DNA from: Diphasiastrum complanatum
Lineage: Eukaryota; Streptophyta; Lycopodiopsida; Lycopodiales; Lycopodiaceae
Assembly (NCBI GenBank): GCA_029204225.1
Contig: CM055095.1
Span: forward strand, 62,169,910 to 62,229,909
DNA: 60,000 bases
Direction: 5' to 3'
Part shown: piece by piece, positions 31,168-40,797 of the stretch
Numbering within the stretch: the first letter of the stretch is position 1
How the letters are laid out: each line of letters starts with the position of its first letter
Notes under the pieces: model-generated
Databases searched by the model: none
What the model saw: only the letters and a program-made list of their open reading frames with translations
Told to the model about the DNA's origin: nothing
Program-made: the position numbers and the translations under genes

Positions 31168-32136
31168 GTGCCTAGGTTTTCTCTTGCAGCGCCCACATCC
31201 ACAGTGGCTCCTCCAGTGGCAGCACCCACTTCACATCCTCCTCCTTTGGCAGCACCCACTCCACTGGCTCCCCCTTTGGCAGCTCCCAGGATGTACCAGT
31301 ACCGGCCACCGCAACGCCCCTTTCAGTACATATCGCCGCTATACTTGCTTCCTGCACAGCCAGTTCCTCCACCTGCAGCAGCCCTATGGGCACACACTCC
31401 ACGAGCTCATCCTCCTCACTCAGGTGCACAGGGAGTTCCCTCTTTTGCTTCCCTATCCCAGTCGGCCTCAACTTGGGCCCAGCTTAGCCAGCCAGGTGAT
31501 TTGCATGGGGGTGATGAGGCATTGACAGCTCCTCTTGTCCGCAAGAGACCAGGAAGGCCCAAGGGTGCACCGAACAAGAAAGGCAAGCCACAGAAACTGC
31601 CAGGGAGGAGAGGACGACCACGCAGGGCTCCAGGTACAGCTAGAGGTGCAGTATCACCACAATGGCATTGTGAGTGCCTATTTATCCCCACAGCCTGATC
31701 GGCCATGTGCATCCCCATCATCCCTCCATGTGCCTGTGTACCTACCCCCATGTGTTGCTCTCCCATTGGCCCCATGGTCTGCACACCCACAGTGCCCATG
31801 ACAGCTCCTCTTGTCCGCAAGAGACCAGGAAGGCCCAAGGGTGCACCGAACAAGAAAGGCAAGGCACAGAAACTGCCAGGGAGGAGAGGACGACCACGCA
31901 GGGCTCCAGGTACAGGTAGAGGTGCAATATCACAGCCAGTTGGAGCAGGTGTTGTCGGTTTGGCCTGCTTGGGGGCTGATGCGGAGGCTGATTGGGAGGA
32001 TGAGGATGACGAGTCTTCCCCCTCGGATACACAGCCCATGCCAGTTCCAGACAGGCAGAGATATCGACTGCGAGAGTCAGCTCGGGGCCCTGAGTTGTCT
32101 CCAGAGCATTCGTCTGAGTCAGAGCCAAAGCATTGA
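31168..32136 (+). pseudogene. AT-hook protein frame split by an internal duplication
   Basis: One reading frame in two parts: 31168-31698 ends in TGA, and 31705-32136 continues in the same frame. Part one is Pro/Ala-rich (APPVAAPTSHPPPLAAPTPL), then KRPGRPKGAPNKK and GRRGRPRRAPG, two AT-hook motifs that bind the minor groove of AT-rich DNA. Part two repeats the AT-hook pair, followed by an acidic stretch (ADWEDEDDESSPSD) and a short C-terminus to a TGA. A 276-bp in-frame duplication explains the layout, and its new segment brings the stop. The frame follows the hAT fragment by 75 bp on the same strand after a donor and a TTTTTTCAG acceptor-like site, so it may be its 3' exon or a partner gene. 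Confidence 0.6.
31525..31933 (+). repeat. 276-bp offset direct duplication of the AT-hook segment
   Basis: About 133 bp starting ACAGCTCCTCTTGTCCGCAA at 31525 recurs at 31801 with very few changes. The segment between the copies, 31661-31800, also occurs at 33181. Confidence 0.9.
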
Positions 32137-32139
32137 TTG

Positions 32140-32655
32140 TGGCTCTGTTGTTTTAGTTTCAGTAGTTTGTCTCTAGCAAACGGTCTACCATTGTACTCAG
32201 ATGATTTTTCACATTATATACAATGTTTGGCCTACATTATTTGCTGCACATTGTGCGTATGTCGCTCTGTACAGGTGATGCTTTATTTTATGTCGAAGAA
32301 TTCTATGTGCGTGTCTGAATCCTGTTTTCATTTAATTTCGTTTGAAGTGAATGCTAGCTTCACATATATGCACCTACATCATGAGCACAACAATCACCCC
32401 TACACCCCAAACAACATTTCATAAACACATGTAATACATCTGCATTTAACACAATTACAGACATTACATCTTACATGACCAGGCTCGTGTTGCACAAAAA
32501 ACAACTATGTATATATTCAACCGTTGTATCAGGATAACATCACATATACTGTCATTTTTTTAAGCAGCCATCTAGTTATTTGCTGCACCATAAACTGCCG
32601 AAAACTACATAACAACAGTCCGCCACATACGGCTGGACATCATCTATTCTAAACA
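32140..32655. other. Non-coding stretch between opposed frames
   Basis: AT-richer gap between the AT-hook frame and the minus-strand frame. No gene seen; presumably 3' flanks of both. Confidence 0.4.
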
Positions 32656-32659
32656 TCTC

Positions 32660-33025
32660 TCACTGATCCTCCACCGACTCCTCGCCCTCGTCTGGTGCAT
32701 TGTTTTGTCGCTCTTGCTCTGCCTCCCGGTTAGCCCGAGCTGCCTCCTGGTTAGCCCGACGTCTGGCCGCCCTTTCCCTGACCATGATGAGTTGCCGTCG
32801 TGTGAAATTCATTCCGATCTGCTCATCCAGATCCAGCTCGACAGCGGGGACAAGACCCACAGCGGGGGCGGGTGGCTCCGGTTCCGGATTTCTCTGTCGA
32901 GTTTGTCGCAGCATCTCTCGGATATCTGCCTCTTGCTTCCGATGCCTCTCGTTGTGCCTGCGGATATCTTCCTCAAGCTTCCTCCTGGCTTCGCCCTCGA
33001 GCTTCGGTGGTATGCGCTCTGCCAT
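32660..33025 (-). CDS. Charged helical protein, function unknown
   Basis: About 121 codons from the ATG at 33025 (the frame can be read back to 33067 but without ATG). It begins MAERIPPKLEGEARRKLEED, with long Arg/Glu/Lys stretches (RRHNERHRKQEADIREMLRQ), a Pro-rich middle (PEPEPPAPAVG) and a second helical stretch (RERAARRRANQEAARANREA), ending acidic. It would form coiled coils or an RNA/DNA-binding helix; no named domain is seen. It is GC-rich like the neighbouring hAT and AT-hook frames and converges on them, so it may belong to the same mobile unit. The opposite strand has long frames too, a compositional side effect. Confidence 0.5.
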   Translation of the reverse strand: MAERIPPKLEGEARRKLEEDIRRHNERHRKQEADIREMLRQTRQRNPEPEPPAPAVGLVPAVELDLDEQIGMNFTRRQLIMVRERAARRRANQEAARANREAEQERQNNAPDEGEESVEDQ

Positions 33026-33180
33026 CTCGATCGACCTTCTCCTCACAGCACCCTGGTCCTTGAACACCCTCTCACAGCACCCTGGCTCTCAAACAGCCTC
33101 TCACAGCCTGTCACTGGCTCTCGCTTGCTCTCTCACTGTCTATCACTAGCTCTCTCATAGCCTCTGAAAATGCCAACCAC

Positions 33181-33460
33181 AATGGCATTGTGAGTGCCTA
33201 TTTATCCCCACAGCCTGATCGGCCATGTGGATCCCCATCATCCCTCCATGTGCCTCTGTACCTGCCCCCATGTGATGCTCCCCCTGTGTTGGTCTCCCAT
33301 TGGGCCCATGGTCTGCTCACCCACAATGCCCATGTGCCTCTGTACTTGCCCCCATGTGATGCTACCCCCCTGTGTTGGTCTCCCATTGGCCCCTCAGTCT
33401 GCTCACTCGCAGTGCCCATGTGCCACTGCAACAGTCCCCTGCATCATGTACTGTACCCTC
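33181..33460 (+). repeat. Second copy of the AT-hook insert segment, with its own tandem duplication
   Basis: AATGGCATTGTGAGTGCCTA starts both 31661 and 33181, and the match continues for about 140 bp. In this copy a unit of about 86 bp (CATGTGCCTCTGTACCTGCC onward) is present twice in tandem. Confidence 0.85.
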
Positions 33461-33573
33461 TTTTTTTACACGCGGAACCCCCTTTTTTTACTTTTTTTTG
33501 TCCTTTTTTGGTAGTTAATATGCAAAAAAAAATTATTAAAAATATATTAAAAAATAAAAAAAATATTAAAAAT

Positions 33574-33665
33574 GGTACCGCCCTGGTACCGCGGATCCCA
33601 GGGCGGTACCGTACCGGCGGTACCACTGATATGGTCCGGCGGTACCATACCAGCGGTTGCACGAG
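33574..33665. repeat. GGTACC cluster with 13-bp palindrome
   Basis: Five GGTACC sites. GGTACCGCCCTGG (33574-33586) is matched by CCAGGGCGGTACC (33598-33610), a perfect inverted repeat. A poly-A/T-rich block precedes it and an (AT)n run follows. Confidence 0.9.
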
Positions 33666-33671
33666 GTACTA

Positions 33672-33673
<2 letters not shown>

Positions 33674-33711
<38 letters not shown>
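33674..33711. repeat. (AT)n microsatellite
   Basis: An AT run of about 38 bases directly after the GGTACC cluster. Confidence 0.95.
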
Positions 33712-33715
<4 letters not shown>

Positions 33716-33719
33716 CATG

Positions 33720-33872
33720 AGGGTCCGGGCCGGACGCGGCCTTTTGGCGTCCGCGTCCTGACTCGAACGCGTCCGACCCCCGGACGCGGAGTCGGACGCG
33801 TCCTTTTTTTTTTTTTGACGCTGGACACGGAAGCGTCCGGGTCCCAGAACGCGTCCGACACCCGGACGCATA
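33720..33872. repeat. GC-rich GGACGC-repeat block
   Basis: Many copies of GGACGC or its complement in both orientations, for example CGCGTCCGACCCCCGGACGC, able to form several small hairpins. Resembles repeat-rich subterminal regions of DNA transposons, but no terminus is identified. Confidence 0.65.
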
Positions 33873-33924
33873 TTTTTGTTTCAAAGAAAAAAAAAGGTTT
33901 GGCTCCTAAACCCTAAAACACGTG

Positions 33925-33926
<2 letters not shown>

Positions 33927-33990
<64 letters not shown>

Positions 33991-34018
33991 TTTAGGGTTT
34001 AGGGTATAGGGAGGGAGG

Positions 34019-34091
<73 letters not shown>
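33927..34091. repeat. Two (AG)n tracts around a telomere-like word
   Basis: AG runs at 33927-33987 and 34022-34091 flank GGTTTAGGGTTTAGGGTA (about 33989), two plant-type telomere units. Another CCTAAACCCTAAAA lies just before the first tract. Confidence 0.93.
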
Positions 34092-34096
<5 letters not shown>

Positions 34097-34201
34097 TCCA
34101 GACTCCAATGTGATACAGCCATTCCAAAGATGATAGTGGGCTACTGGGAGACGGCGTATTGCAACCAAGGTTTAAGGTTTAGGGTCCAGTGATGAAGTTG
34201 T

Positions 34202-34388
34202 AGCATAAAGTGATTAGTATGCTATTGGGGTTCATCCGGGGAGAAATCGATCTCATCCTATATGACATAGCAGTGTGTCGGTTTAGGGTGTTTGGAGCAT
34301 AAGTAATTCATAAGTTGTTGAAGTTCATCCGGGGAGAAATCGATCTCATCCTATAAGACATAGTAGTGTGTAGGTTTAGGGTTTAGGC
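34202..34388. repeat. 94-bp tandem duplication
   Basis: Two units, each with GTTCATCCGGGGAGAAATCG, start at 34202 and 34296. A third diverged copy lies at about 35568-35704 (GTTCATCCGGGGAAGTATCG). Confidence 0.85.
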
Positions 34389-34389
34389 T

Positions 34390-35560
34390 TAGAGAGGCAG
34401 GATAGTAAACATCACTGGAACAATTTATCCAAGAAAATAGCTCTGTTTCCAGCACCTTTCTGAAAGCTCTTCAACATCCTTGAACACAATACGTTGGGTC
34501 TCAACATATTTCTCAACTTCAAGCCATTCTGCTTAGTCTAGCACCGCTTTTTCTTGTTATTCCAAGACCTTCACTTCCTAGGCAGGAAAATCCACCGATT
34601 GGAAATCAGTGGGTGTTGTCTCTGATATCACCCTAAAAACGTTTGACGGGGATTTGAAGGAGGAGCAATTAATGACTTTCCACATAAAATTTGCAGATTC
34701 TGTGTTGTTGTAATGAGCAGATCTTTCACTAATCAAAATGAAAAAAAACTCACTTGTGTATGTACCTTTTTCATGGAGAAGTAGAACTGCAATTCTCAAA
34801 AGAGCTTTAGCAACAGAACATGTTTGTTTGCATATTCTTATGCAGTTCTGGAAGTGGAGTCACAACTGGTCCTTCTTGAGATGCTGAGCATTCACTTCAC
34901 CCAAAAATCTTCTGGTCTTGAGCTTGATCCTACATGCACTTTACGTAGTTGTGCCAAAGATAGGACGCCCGATTTCGCACCCTAGATTTCCGCAGGCACT
35001 GGAAAGACCTTTTTGACCATTGTTTTCTTACAAATCTTCTTGGCCAAATATCCAGGTGAAATGGGTATTGATCATTGCCCCCACAAGGCAAAAAATGGTT
35101 GACCTGCACCTTGGATAACGAACTGTACAAAATGACAATCCCCTAACCCTAAACCTTGGATAACGGTCCTTGGACAAAGGAGGCTTTGTTAGCTAGGATA
35201 AAGGAGAAGTTCTAGAAAACTTGCCTGGTATTTGTGACTCCACAATTTTTTTGAAACTTTTGCCTATAAAGCATAAGGCACTTGGATTACCTGAGAAGAC
35301 GTGTACAAATAATAGAATGAAGCTAGAGGCCTCATTGACAGGAATATGTATTGATCCCTGTCTGTCCTTGGATTGGTTTGTCGTCTGAGGAAAGTAAATT
35401 TGAAGGATTCCTGCTGTGGCACGACACGCAATTTCCCGAGCATTCAGAATTGGTCAAAAGCACAAGGACCTTATGCTCTCAAAAAATCTCATCCTGCGAT
35501 CCGATCATCCCATTCTGTTCTGCTGCAGCAGTGATAGAATTCATGTTTCCTTTTAGTGTT
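34390..35560. other. Unassigned stretch
   Basis: No gene recognised on either strand; short frames show no motif. Confidence 0.4.
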
Positions 35561-35567
35561 GTTGTTG

Positions 35568-35704
35568 GAGTTCATCCCAAAACCCTAAACCTATCTCATC
35601 ATATAGGCCATAGTACTGTGTAGGTCTTGTACTTCCCTGTGTTGAATGACACTGTGGAGCATAAGTAATTAGTAAGCTGTTGAAGTTCATCCGGGGAAGT
35701 ATCG
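35568..35704. repeat. Third copy of the 94-bp unit family
   Basis: Shares AGCATAAGTAATT, GTTGAAGTTCATCCGGGG and CATAGTACTGTGTAGGT wording with 34202-34388, in a rearranged order. Confidence 0.7.
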
Positions 35705-36066
35705 TTGACCTGTATTTATATAATAATATAATATAGATCCGCCAGAGAGACAGAGATAGCGAGAGCACAAGACAGTGTTCTCTGGACTCAAAAAATATAA
35801 ATTGTTTGCTCTTTCATGCCCGATTCTGTAATATCTCAGTTATGGGAGGCATGGGTAGTGGTTAGGTTTGCTGCAAAAAAATTTGGGTACCTTTTTCCTT
35901 TTTTTTAACAGGAGGGGGCAAGTGGGTGCCAGACACCCTCTGATAATTAATTCCGGGGGGGGGGGGTAGGGGGAGGAAAATTGTTTTTATTTCACGGTTC
36001 CAGGGCGGCACCATTTTTTAATATATTTTTTTTTAAAAATTAATTTTTTTAAAAAAAAAATAATTT

Positions 36067-36302
36067 AGTGGGCAATATGGGTATCAGCTTGAAGCTCTTG
36101 ACGAGAGCAGTGCATTTATGCAGGTTGCCGGTGCTTTCAGCTACAAATTGTGTTAGACAATTAAATAATGCACCTCTCAGTTTAGTAGTCACTAGTTAAC
36201 CGTGAGCTCAGATCTTGGCTGTTCGCTCTCGTCAGAACCGGCAACCTGTATAAACGCACTGCTCTCGTCAACAGCTTCAAGCTGATACCCATATTGCCCA
36301 CT
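36067..36302. mobile_element. MITE with 66-bp terminal inverted repeats
   Basis: Arms 36067-36132 and 36237-36302 are inverted copies starting AGTGGGCAATATGGGTATCA, with about three mismatches. Total length 236 bp, no coding capacity. The immediate flanks are A/T homopolymers, so I cannot call a target duplication. Beyond them, sequence on both sides resembles the poly-A/GGTACC repeat in opposite orientations. Confidence 0.85.
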
Positions 36303-36352
36303 TGATTTTATTTTATTTTTTTTTAAAAATTAAAAAAAATATTATATATTAT

Positions 36353-36472
36353 GGTACCGCGGATCAATATGGATCCACGGTACCGGGATCCGCAGATCCT
36401 GGTACCGCTGGATCTATATATCAGATCAATATGGATCTGCGGTACCAGTATGGATCCGCGGTACCCGGTACC
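36353..36472. repeat. Second GGTACC cluster
   Basis: Six GGTACC sites interleaved with GGATCC-like words, preceded by an A/T-rich block and followed by (AT)n, the same order as at 33574. A single diverged GGCACC/GGTTCC form lies on the other side of the MITE (35995-36015). Confidence 0.88.
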
Positions 36473-36489
36473 GCTGGATCTATGATATA

Positions 36490-37560
36490 TATATAGTGTT
36501 CAGGGAAGCCCTAATGGGAAATCCTAGATCACGTTCCAGATCATGTGGGCTGCATCTTTGGCCCCATCCATGAAATGACCTCTCTGGACACAAACCATGA
36601 ATCCATAAAATGCCCAAAGCCATCTGGCATTTACACTTCGGTGACCTATTTTTGGATTTCTCGAGTAAAAGTACTCACCATTATAAAATGTGCACAATTC
36701 TCAAAAATCATGATCAAGAACCAATTGTTTGCAATGCCCCTAATACAACAAATGAAACCAACGAAAATCAATATCAAAGCACACCACAATGCATTCAATT
36801 CATGAGGAGAGAACAGAGAATACAAAAAGCTTGTATTACAATCTAAATATTTCAAAATGACACTTGAGAAAAATAACGTTGCTTAAAGGTTTATGTCCCT
36901 TCACATCACGTCCATTGGCCAGAGCCTCCCAGGTCCTTTCACACACAAGGAGGACAAATTACGTTAATTACGAATCATGAGGCTCGAGCCTACTTACCAT
37001 TTTATATACCAAGTACATTGTTAATACACTTCAATAAAAAGTACACTAAGTGAACTTGCATGTGGTTCAATCAACAAAGATATAACTTTTTACAAAATTG
37101 TAATAACGCAGAACATTGACGTGCCACTTAGTTGACTACTTCTACAAAGTCATGATGTTATCAATATGGATGTGAAGATCATGTCTCCAACAAATAAAGC
37201 ATCTACAATCCCACAATTTCCGTTATTGTATAATATAGTTTGTCTATCACAACATCATCAGAAAATCTCAAAAGCAAAAATTGAGAGAGTTCAAGAGGCC
37301 AATGACAAGTATCTCTGCTCCAATGAAAAACTCTCAAATACATATCAACTTGTCATTTTTTGGTACTTGCTTTGATAAATCATGAAGTACAAGTTTTTTT
37401 TGCCTCCACAAAAGATACCAGACATCAAATTGTATGGAATCAGGACAAGACCATATAAAAGTGGACAAAAGTATGTGACAAATAAGGCTGCCAAAAAATC
37501 CAGAACCAAGCCTTCTTCGTTATTGAATAAGCTAGGTATAGTTGCCTTTTTACACTTACC
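36490..37560. other. Intergenic stretch 3' of the PPR gene
   Basis: AT-rich. No gene recognised; it may include the PPR gene's 3' untranslated region on its right side. Confidence 0.45.
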
Positions 37561-37561
37561 A

Positions 37562-37868
37562 TCACCAATAATCTCCACAGAACAGAAGCCTTCCTTGAAA
37601 TGGCATAACATGCCTGAGAAGATCTAGGTGGAATTGTGGCAATCACTACAAGCTCTCAAATTCCCTCTTGATGCAGATAAATGTCCCAGGGGGCATGCAG
37701 ATGAGCCCGAAAGGAATGGCCACCTTCTCACTGTTTTGACACAGCATCCTCATCCTCATCCTCCACATCATGGGGTTCAGCATAAAGCATATACCCTGCC
37801 TCTTTCATCAACCCACCAATCATCCAATCTGGGGTGAATCTCCTTCCTTTGTGGATAAGCTGCATCAC
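37562..37868 (-). pseudogene. Decayed DYW deaminase tail of the PPR gene
   Basis: Downstream of the PPR stop, minus-strand pieces of a DYW cytidine-deaminase domain remain in order but in different frames: DAAYPQRKEIHPRL (the usual HPQ..EIH stretch), LMKEAGYMLYAEPHDVEDED, then CQNSEKVAIPFGLICMPPGT, where the catalytic HSE reads NSE, then ACSDCHNS (zinc-binding CxDCH), and finally FCGDYW with a TGA at 37562-37564. Between the NSE and DYW blocks the domain is much shorter than usual, so there are deletions as well as at least three frameshifts. An active enzyme cannot be made from this. The family normally deaminates C to U in organellar RNA. Confidence 0.8.
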
Positions 37869-39649
37869 TTTGTTCTATTGTTCTCATTTGTCAACTTCCA
37901 GCTGTACCCAGGCATGTTTTTCACACCTACATCCTTCATTTCTTTTCTGATCTTTTCAACCTCATTCATCCTGCCAGCTTCTGCATAGATGTTTGATAGC
38001 AGCACATAAGCTGCAGCATTTTCTGGTTCCAACTTCACAATACAATCAAATGCATGTCTTCCTATTTCCACATGGCCATGGTTTCTAGCAGCACTAAGCA
38101 AAGTCAGCCAAACCACCACATCTGGCTGAATTGGCATTTTGTTAATGAGGTCCTTGGCATCAGTCAGGCACCCTGCACGGCCGAGAAGATCAACCATACA
38201 GGCATAGTGCCTCATGGTTGGTGTGACACCATGATCTTTACACATGGAATCAAAGAGATGGCAACCTTCATTTACTAGGCCAGAATGGCTGCATGCAGAG
38301 AGAACACAAACATAGGTGACCTCATCAGGGTTCATTCCTTCCCTTTGCATTTGCTCCAAAAGTGTGAGAGCCTCCTTGCCACGCCCTTGTTGCGCATATC
38401 CTGCAATCATTGCACTATATAAAACCACGTTTTGTTCACTCACTTTGTTGAACACCTGATGTGCAAGCTCTATGCAACCGCATTTTGCATACATGTCAAC
38501 AAGGGCGCTACCCACAATCACATCCGACTCAGAGCCACTTTTGATGATTTGGGAATGGAGCTGCTTGCCCTGTTCCAGGGCTGCAACGTTGGCACATGCT
38601 TTTAGGAGAACAACATATGTGATATTATCTGGCTGCACGCCTTCCTGTTTCATTTGCTCATAAAGAGCAAGGGCCTCCTTGCCAAGACCATTATGTGCAT
38701 ATCCTGCAATCATCACACTCCATGAAACCACATTTCGTTCACTCATTTTGTCGAAAACCTGACATGCTTGCTCTATGCACCCGCATTTTGCATACATGTC
38801 AACAAGGGTGTTTCCTACAATCATATCTGACTCAAAGCCACTTTTGATGATGTGAGAATGGAGCTGCTTTCCCTGCTCCAGCGCTACAATGCTGGCACAT
38901 GTTTTCAGAAGAACAACATAGGTGACATTGTTTGGCTGCACACCTTCCTCTTTCATTTGCTCATACAGAGCAAGGACATCCTGGCCAAGCCCATTCTCTG
39001 CATATCCAGCAATCATTGCATTCCATGAAACCACATCTCGTTCACTCATTTTGTTGAACACCCGAAGTGCATGCCCTATGCAACCACATTTTGCATACAT
39101 GTTAACAAGAGTGTTCCCTACAATCAAATCTGACTCAAAGCCACTTTTGATTATGTCAGTATGGAGCTGTTTGCCTTGTTCCAGGGCTGCAATCCTGGTA
39201 CAAGCTTTTAGGACAACAACAAATGCAACCTTGTCCGGTGCTATGCCTGTCTGTTGCATTTGCTGAAATAGATCAATAGCCTCCTCACCTTGTCCGTGAT
39301 CAGCATATGCTGACATGATAGCAGTCCATGAAAACACATTGTGTTCAGGCATTGTGTTGAATACTTTGCGTGCATCTAACACACTACCGCACTTTGCGTA
39401 CATTTCCATAAGGGTGTTTCCCAAAAACATGTGTGAATCAAGTCCACTTTGAACAATAAGAGCATGCACTCGCTTGCCCTCTGACAGAGCTTTCCGTCTG
39501 CCACATTGTTTTAAAAGGACAACATAGGCATTAATTAGAGCTGTACTTTTTTGCTGGACCATAAGCTCCACCATATGCAGTGCGTCTTTCAATCGACCCT
39601 CCCGACAGAGCTTGTTCACATTATTACCACTGCAAAAGGAGTCGGGCAC
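37865..39649 (-). CDS. PLS-class PPR protein, E-type by truncation
   Basis: PPR proteins bind organellar RNA, one base per repeat, in mitochondria or plastids. This 594-codon frame contains about 14-15 motifs in P-L-S order: SGLDSHMFLGNTLMEMYAKC is an L/S junction, and the set ends with the L2-S2 pair, E1 (QPDVVVWLTLLSAARNHGH) and E2 (AYVLLSNIYAEAGRM). It ends GYSWKLTNENNRTK, just where E+/DYW would begin. Three consecutive PLS triplets of about 101 residues are nearly the same. The frame's first codon is GTG with a stop close upstream. The first ATG is residue 26 (39574), and a CAG acceptor-like site at the frame start hints at an upstream exon. No transit peptide is visible in this exon. 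It is otherwise undamaged. Confidence 0.9.
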   Translation of the reverse strand: MPDSFCSGNNVNKLCREGRLKDALHMVELMVQQKSTALINAYVVLLKQCGRRKALSEGKRVHALIVQSGLDSHMFLGNTLMEMYAKCGSVLDARKVFNTMPEHNVFSWTAIMSAYADHGQGEEAIDLFQQMQQTGIAPDKVAFVVVLKACTRIAALEQGKQLHTDIIKSGFESDLIVGNTLVNMYAKCGCIGHALRVFNKMSERDVVSWNAMIAGYAENGLGQDVLALYEQMKEEGVQPNNVTYVVLLKTCASIVALEQGKQLHSHIIKSGFESDMIVGNTLVDMYAKCGCIEQACQVFDKMSERNVVSWSVMIAGYAHNGLGKEALALYEQMKQEGVQPDNITYVVLLKACANVAALEQGKQLHSQIIKSGSESDVIVGSALVDMYAKCGCIELAHQVFNKVSEQNVVLYSAMIAGYAQQGRGKEALTLLEQMQREGMNPDEVTYVCVLSACSHSGLVNEGCHLFDSMCKDHGVTPTMRHYACMVDLLGRAGCLTDAKDLINKMPIQPDVVVWLTLLSAARNHGHVEIGRHAFDCIVKLEPENAAAYVLLSNIYAEAGRMNEVEKIRKEMKDVGVKNMPGYSWKLTNENNRTK

Positions 39650-40797
39650 CCTGCATCATTCATAGCATGATTTTTAGAAAGTATAAAACTGCCAATTTTG
39701 AAAGACTAAAATCACAGCAAACATGCTGTACTCTCAAACCAGAGCCTAGAACTGACAGTTCACCCTGGGATTAAAACCCTACCGTGATCTCAATCCACCA
39801 ACAGATTGTATTTGACCCAATGTCATGCTGGCCAACTTTGCTTTTACCCAGGGGGGATTCAGCCTACCCTTAATCCATACGCCCTCATGTGTAATCCTAT
39901 GTTTAAAGTCCGGGTGCTTTGGGCTTTTCTACACAAGTACACAGAACATAGATTCAACTTAGGGAACCAACTAGCCTGATATGCATAACACCATGGCACC
40001 GTCAAAAAGCTTCCACTGGGCACAATTCAAACGCAACTCAACCTGGAATAAGTCTAAAACCATCCTTACACCCTCAACGTACAAGTCATCTTCACTGGGC
40101 GCTAATAAGATGGATAGTGATACCTTGATAAATCTGTTGTCCCACCACTGGGATGGATCTGAGAAAAACTCCTGCCAGAGCTGCTCCATTATAACTACTC
40201 TGCGTGCATGCCCTAAAAACCAGCACGCATTAAAAATTTGGCAAAAATGATAAAGGAATGTGATGCCACTTTAAACGTCTCTGCAAATCCATCTCTCTAG
40301 TCAGCCAGGCACCACTGGCGCAAAAAGAGGACATGAGAAGCATACCAGAGACTGCAAGTGTTGAAAAACCAGGTTGCCCCTGTCCTTGACACTGTAACAT
40401 GGCAGCAAGAAGTCGGGAAATCTCGGATTTCTCTGAAAATAAATACGAACATGTAACCTGAGCAACAATGGCTTCAAGCATATTCTGGGAACGCGGAATA
40501 CGGCAATCATCAAAGCTTCACAAATGCTAATAGATTGCCACCGACCTCCCTACATGGTTTTTACTAGCTGTGTCAGATCAAAAAGTTCTTATCCGACCTG
40601 CCAGTGATCTGGCAGTCAGCCACTCATTTCCAAACTCTATCTGCGGCCAAGAACAGAGCAAGTGCGGCCTTCTATGGAGTGTTTCCAAGCCTCCTAGCTT
40701 TGAAACGAACAAGCTCTTGTATGAGTGCACTTCTGTGACAAAGTGTGAATGCAAGTAACAATCGGAACTGAAGCCATTACAAGAATCATAGAATCAT
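39650..40797. other. Region upstream of the PPR frame
   Basis: Probably promoter, 5' exon or intron of the minus-strand PPR gene. A minus-strand frame at 40230-40481 (MLEAIVAQVTCSYLFSEKSE) might contribute an exon, but I see no motif that proves it. Confidence 0.35.

Noticed and set aside
31416-32128. Long minus-strand frames opposite the AT-hook region
   Set aside because: GC-rich DNA gives long frames on both strands; the plus strand has the AT-hook motifs and acidic tail.
32700-33160. Plus-strand frames opposite the charged protein
   Set aside because: Ser/Leu/Cys-rich mirror of the minus-strand coding sequence, no motif.
33547-33916. Frames with Tyr-Ile repeats on both strands
   Set aside because: They cross the (AT)n run and the GGACGC block; compositional artefacts.
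33989-34010. True telomere or chromosome end
   Set aside because: Only two telomere units, embedded in unrelated repeats.
33913-34122. Ser-Leu repeat frame on the minus strand
   Set aside because: Pure (GA)n artefact.
38054-39266. Plus-strand frames within the PPR gene
   Set aside because: Mirror frames of the repeated PPR coding sequence.
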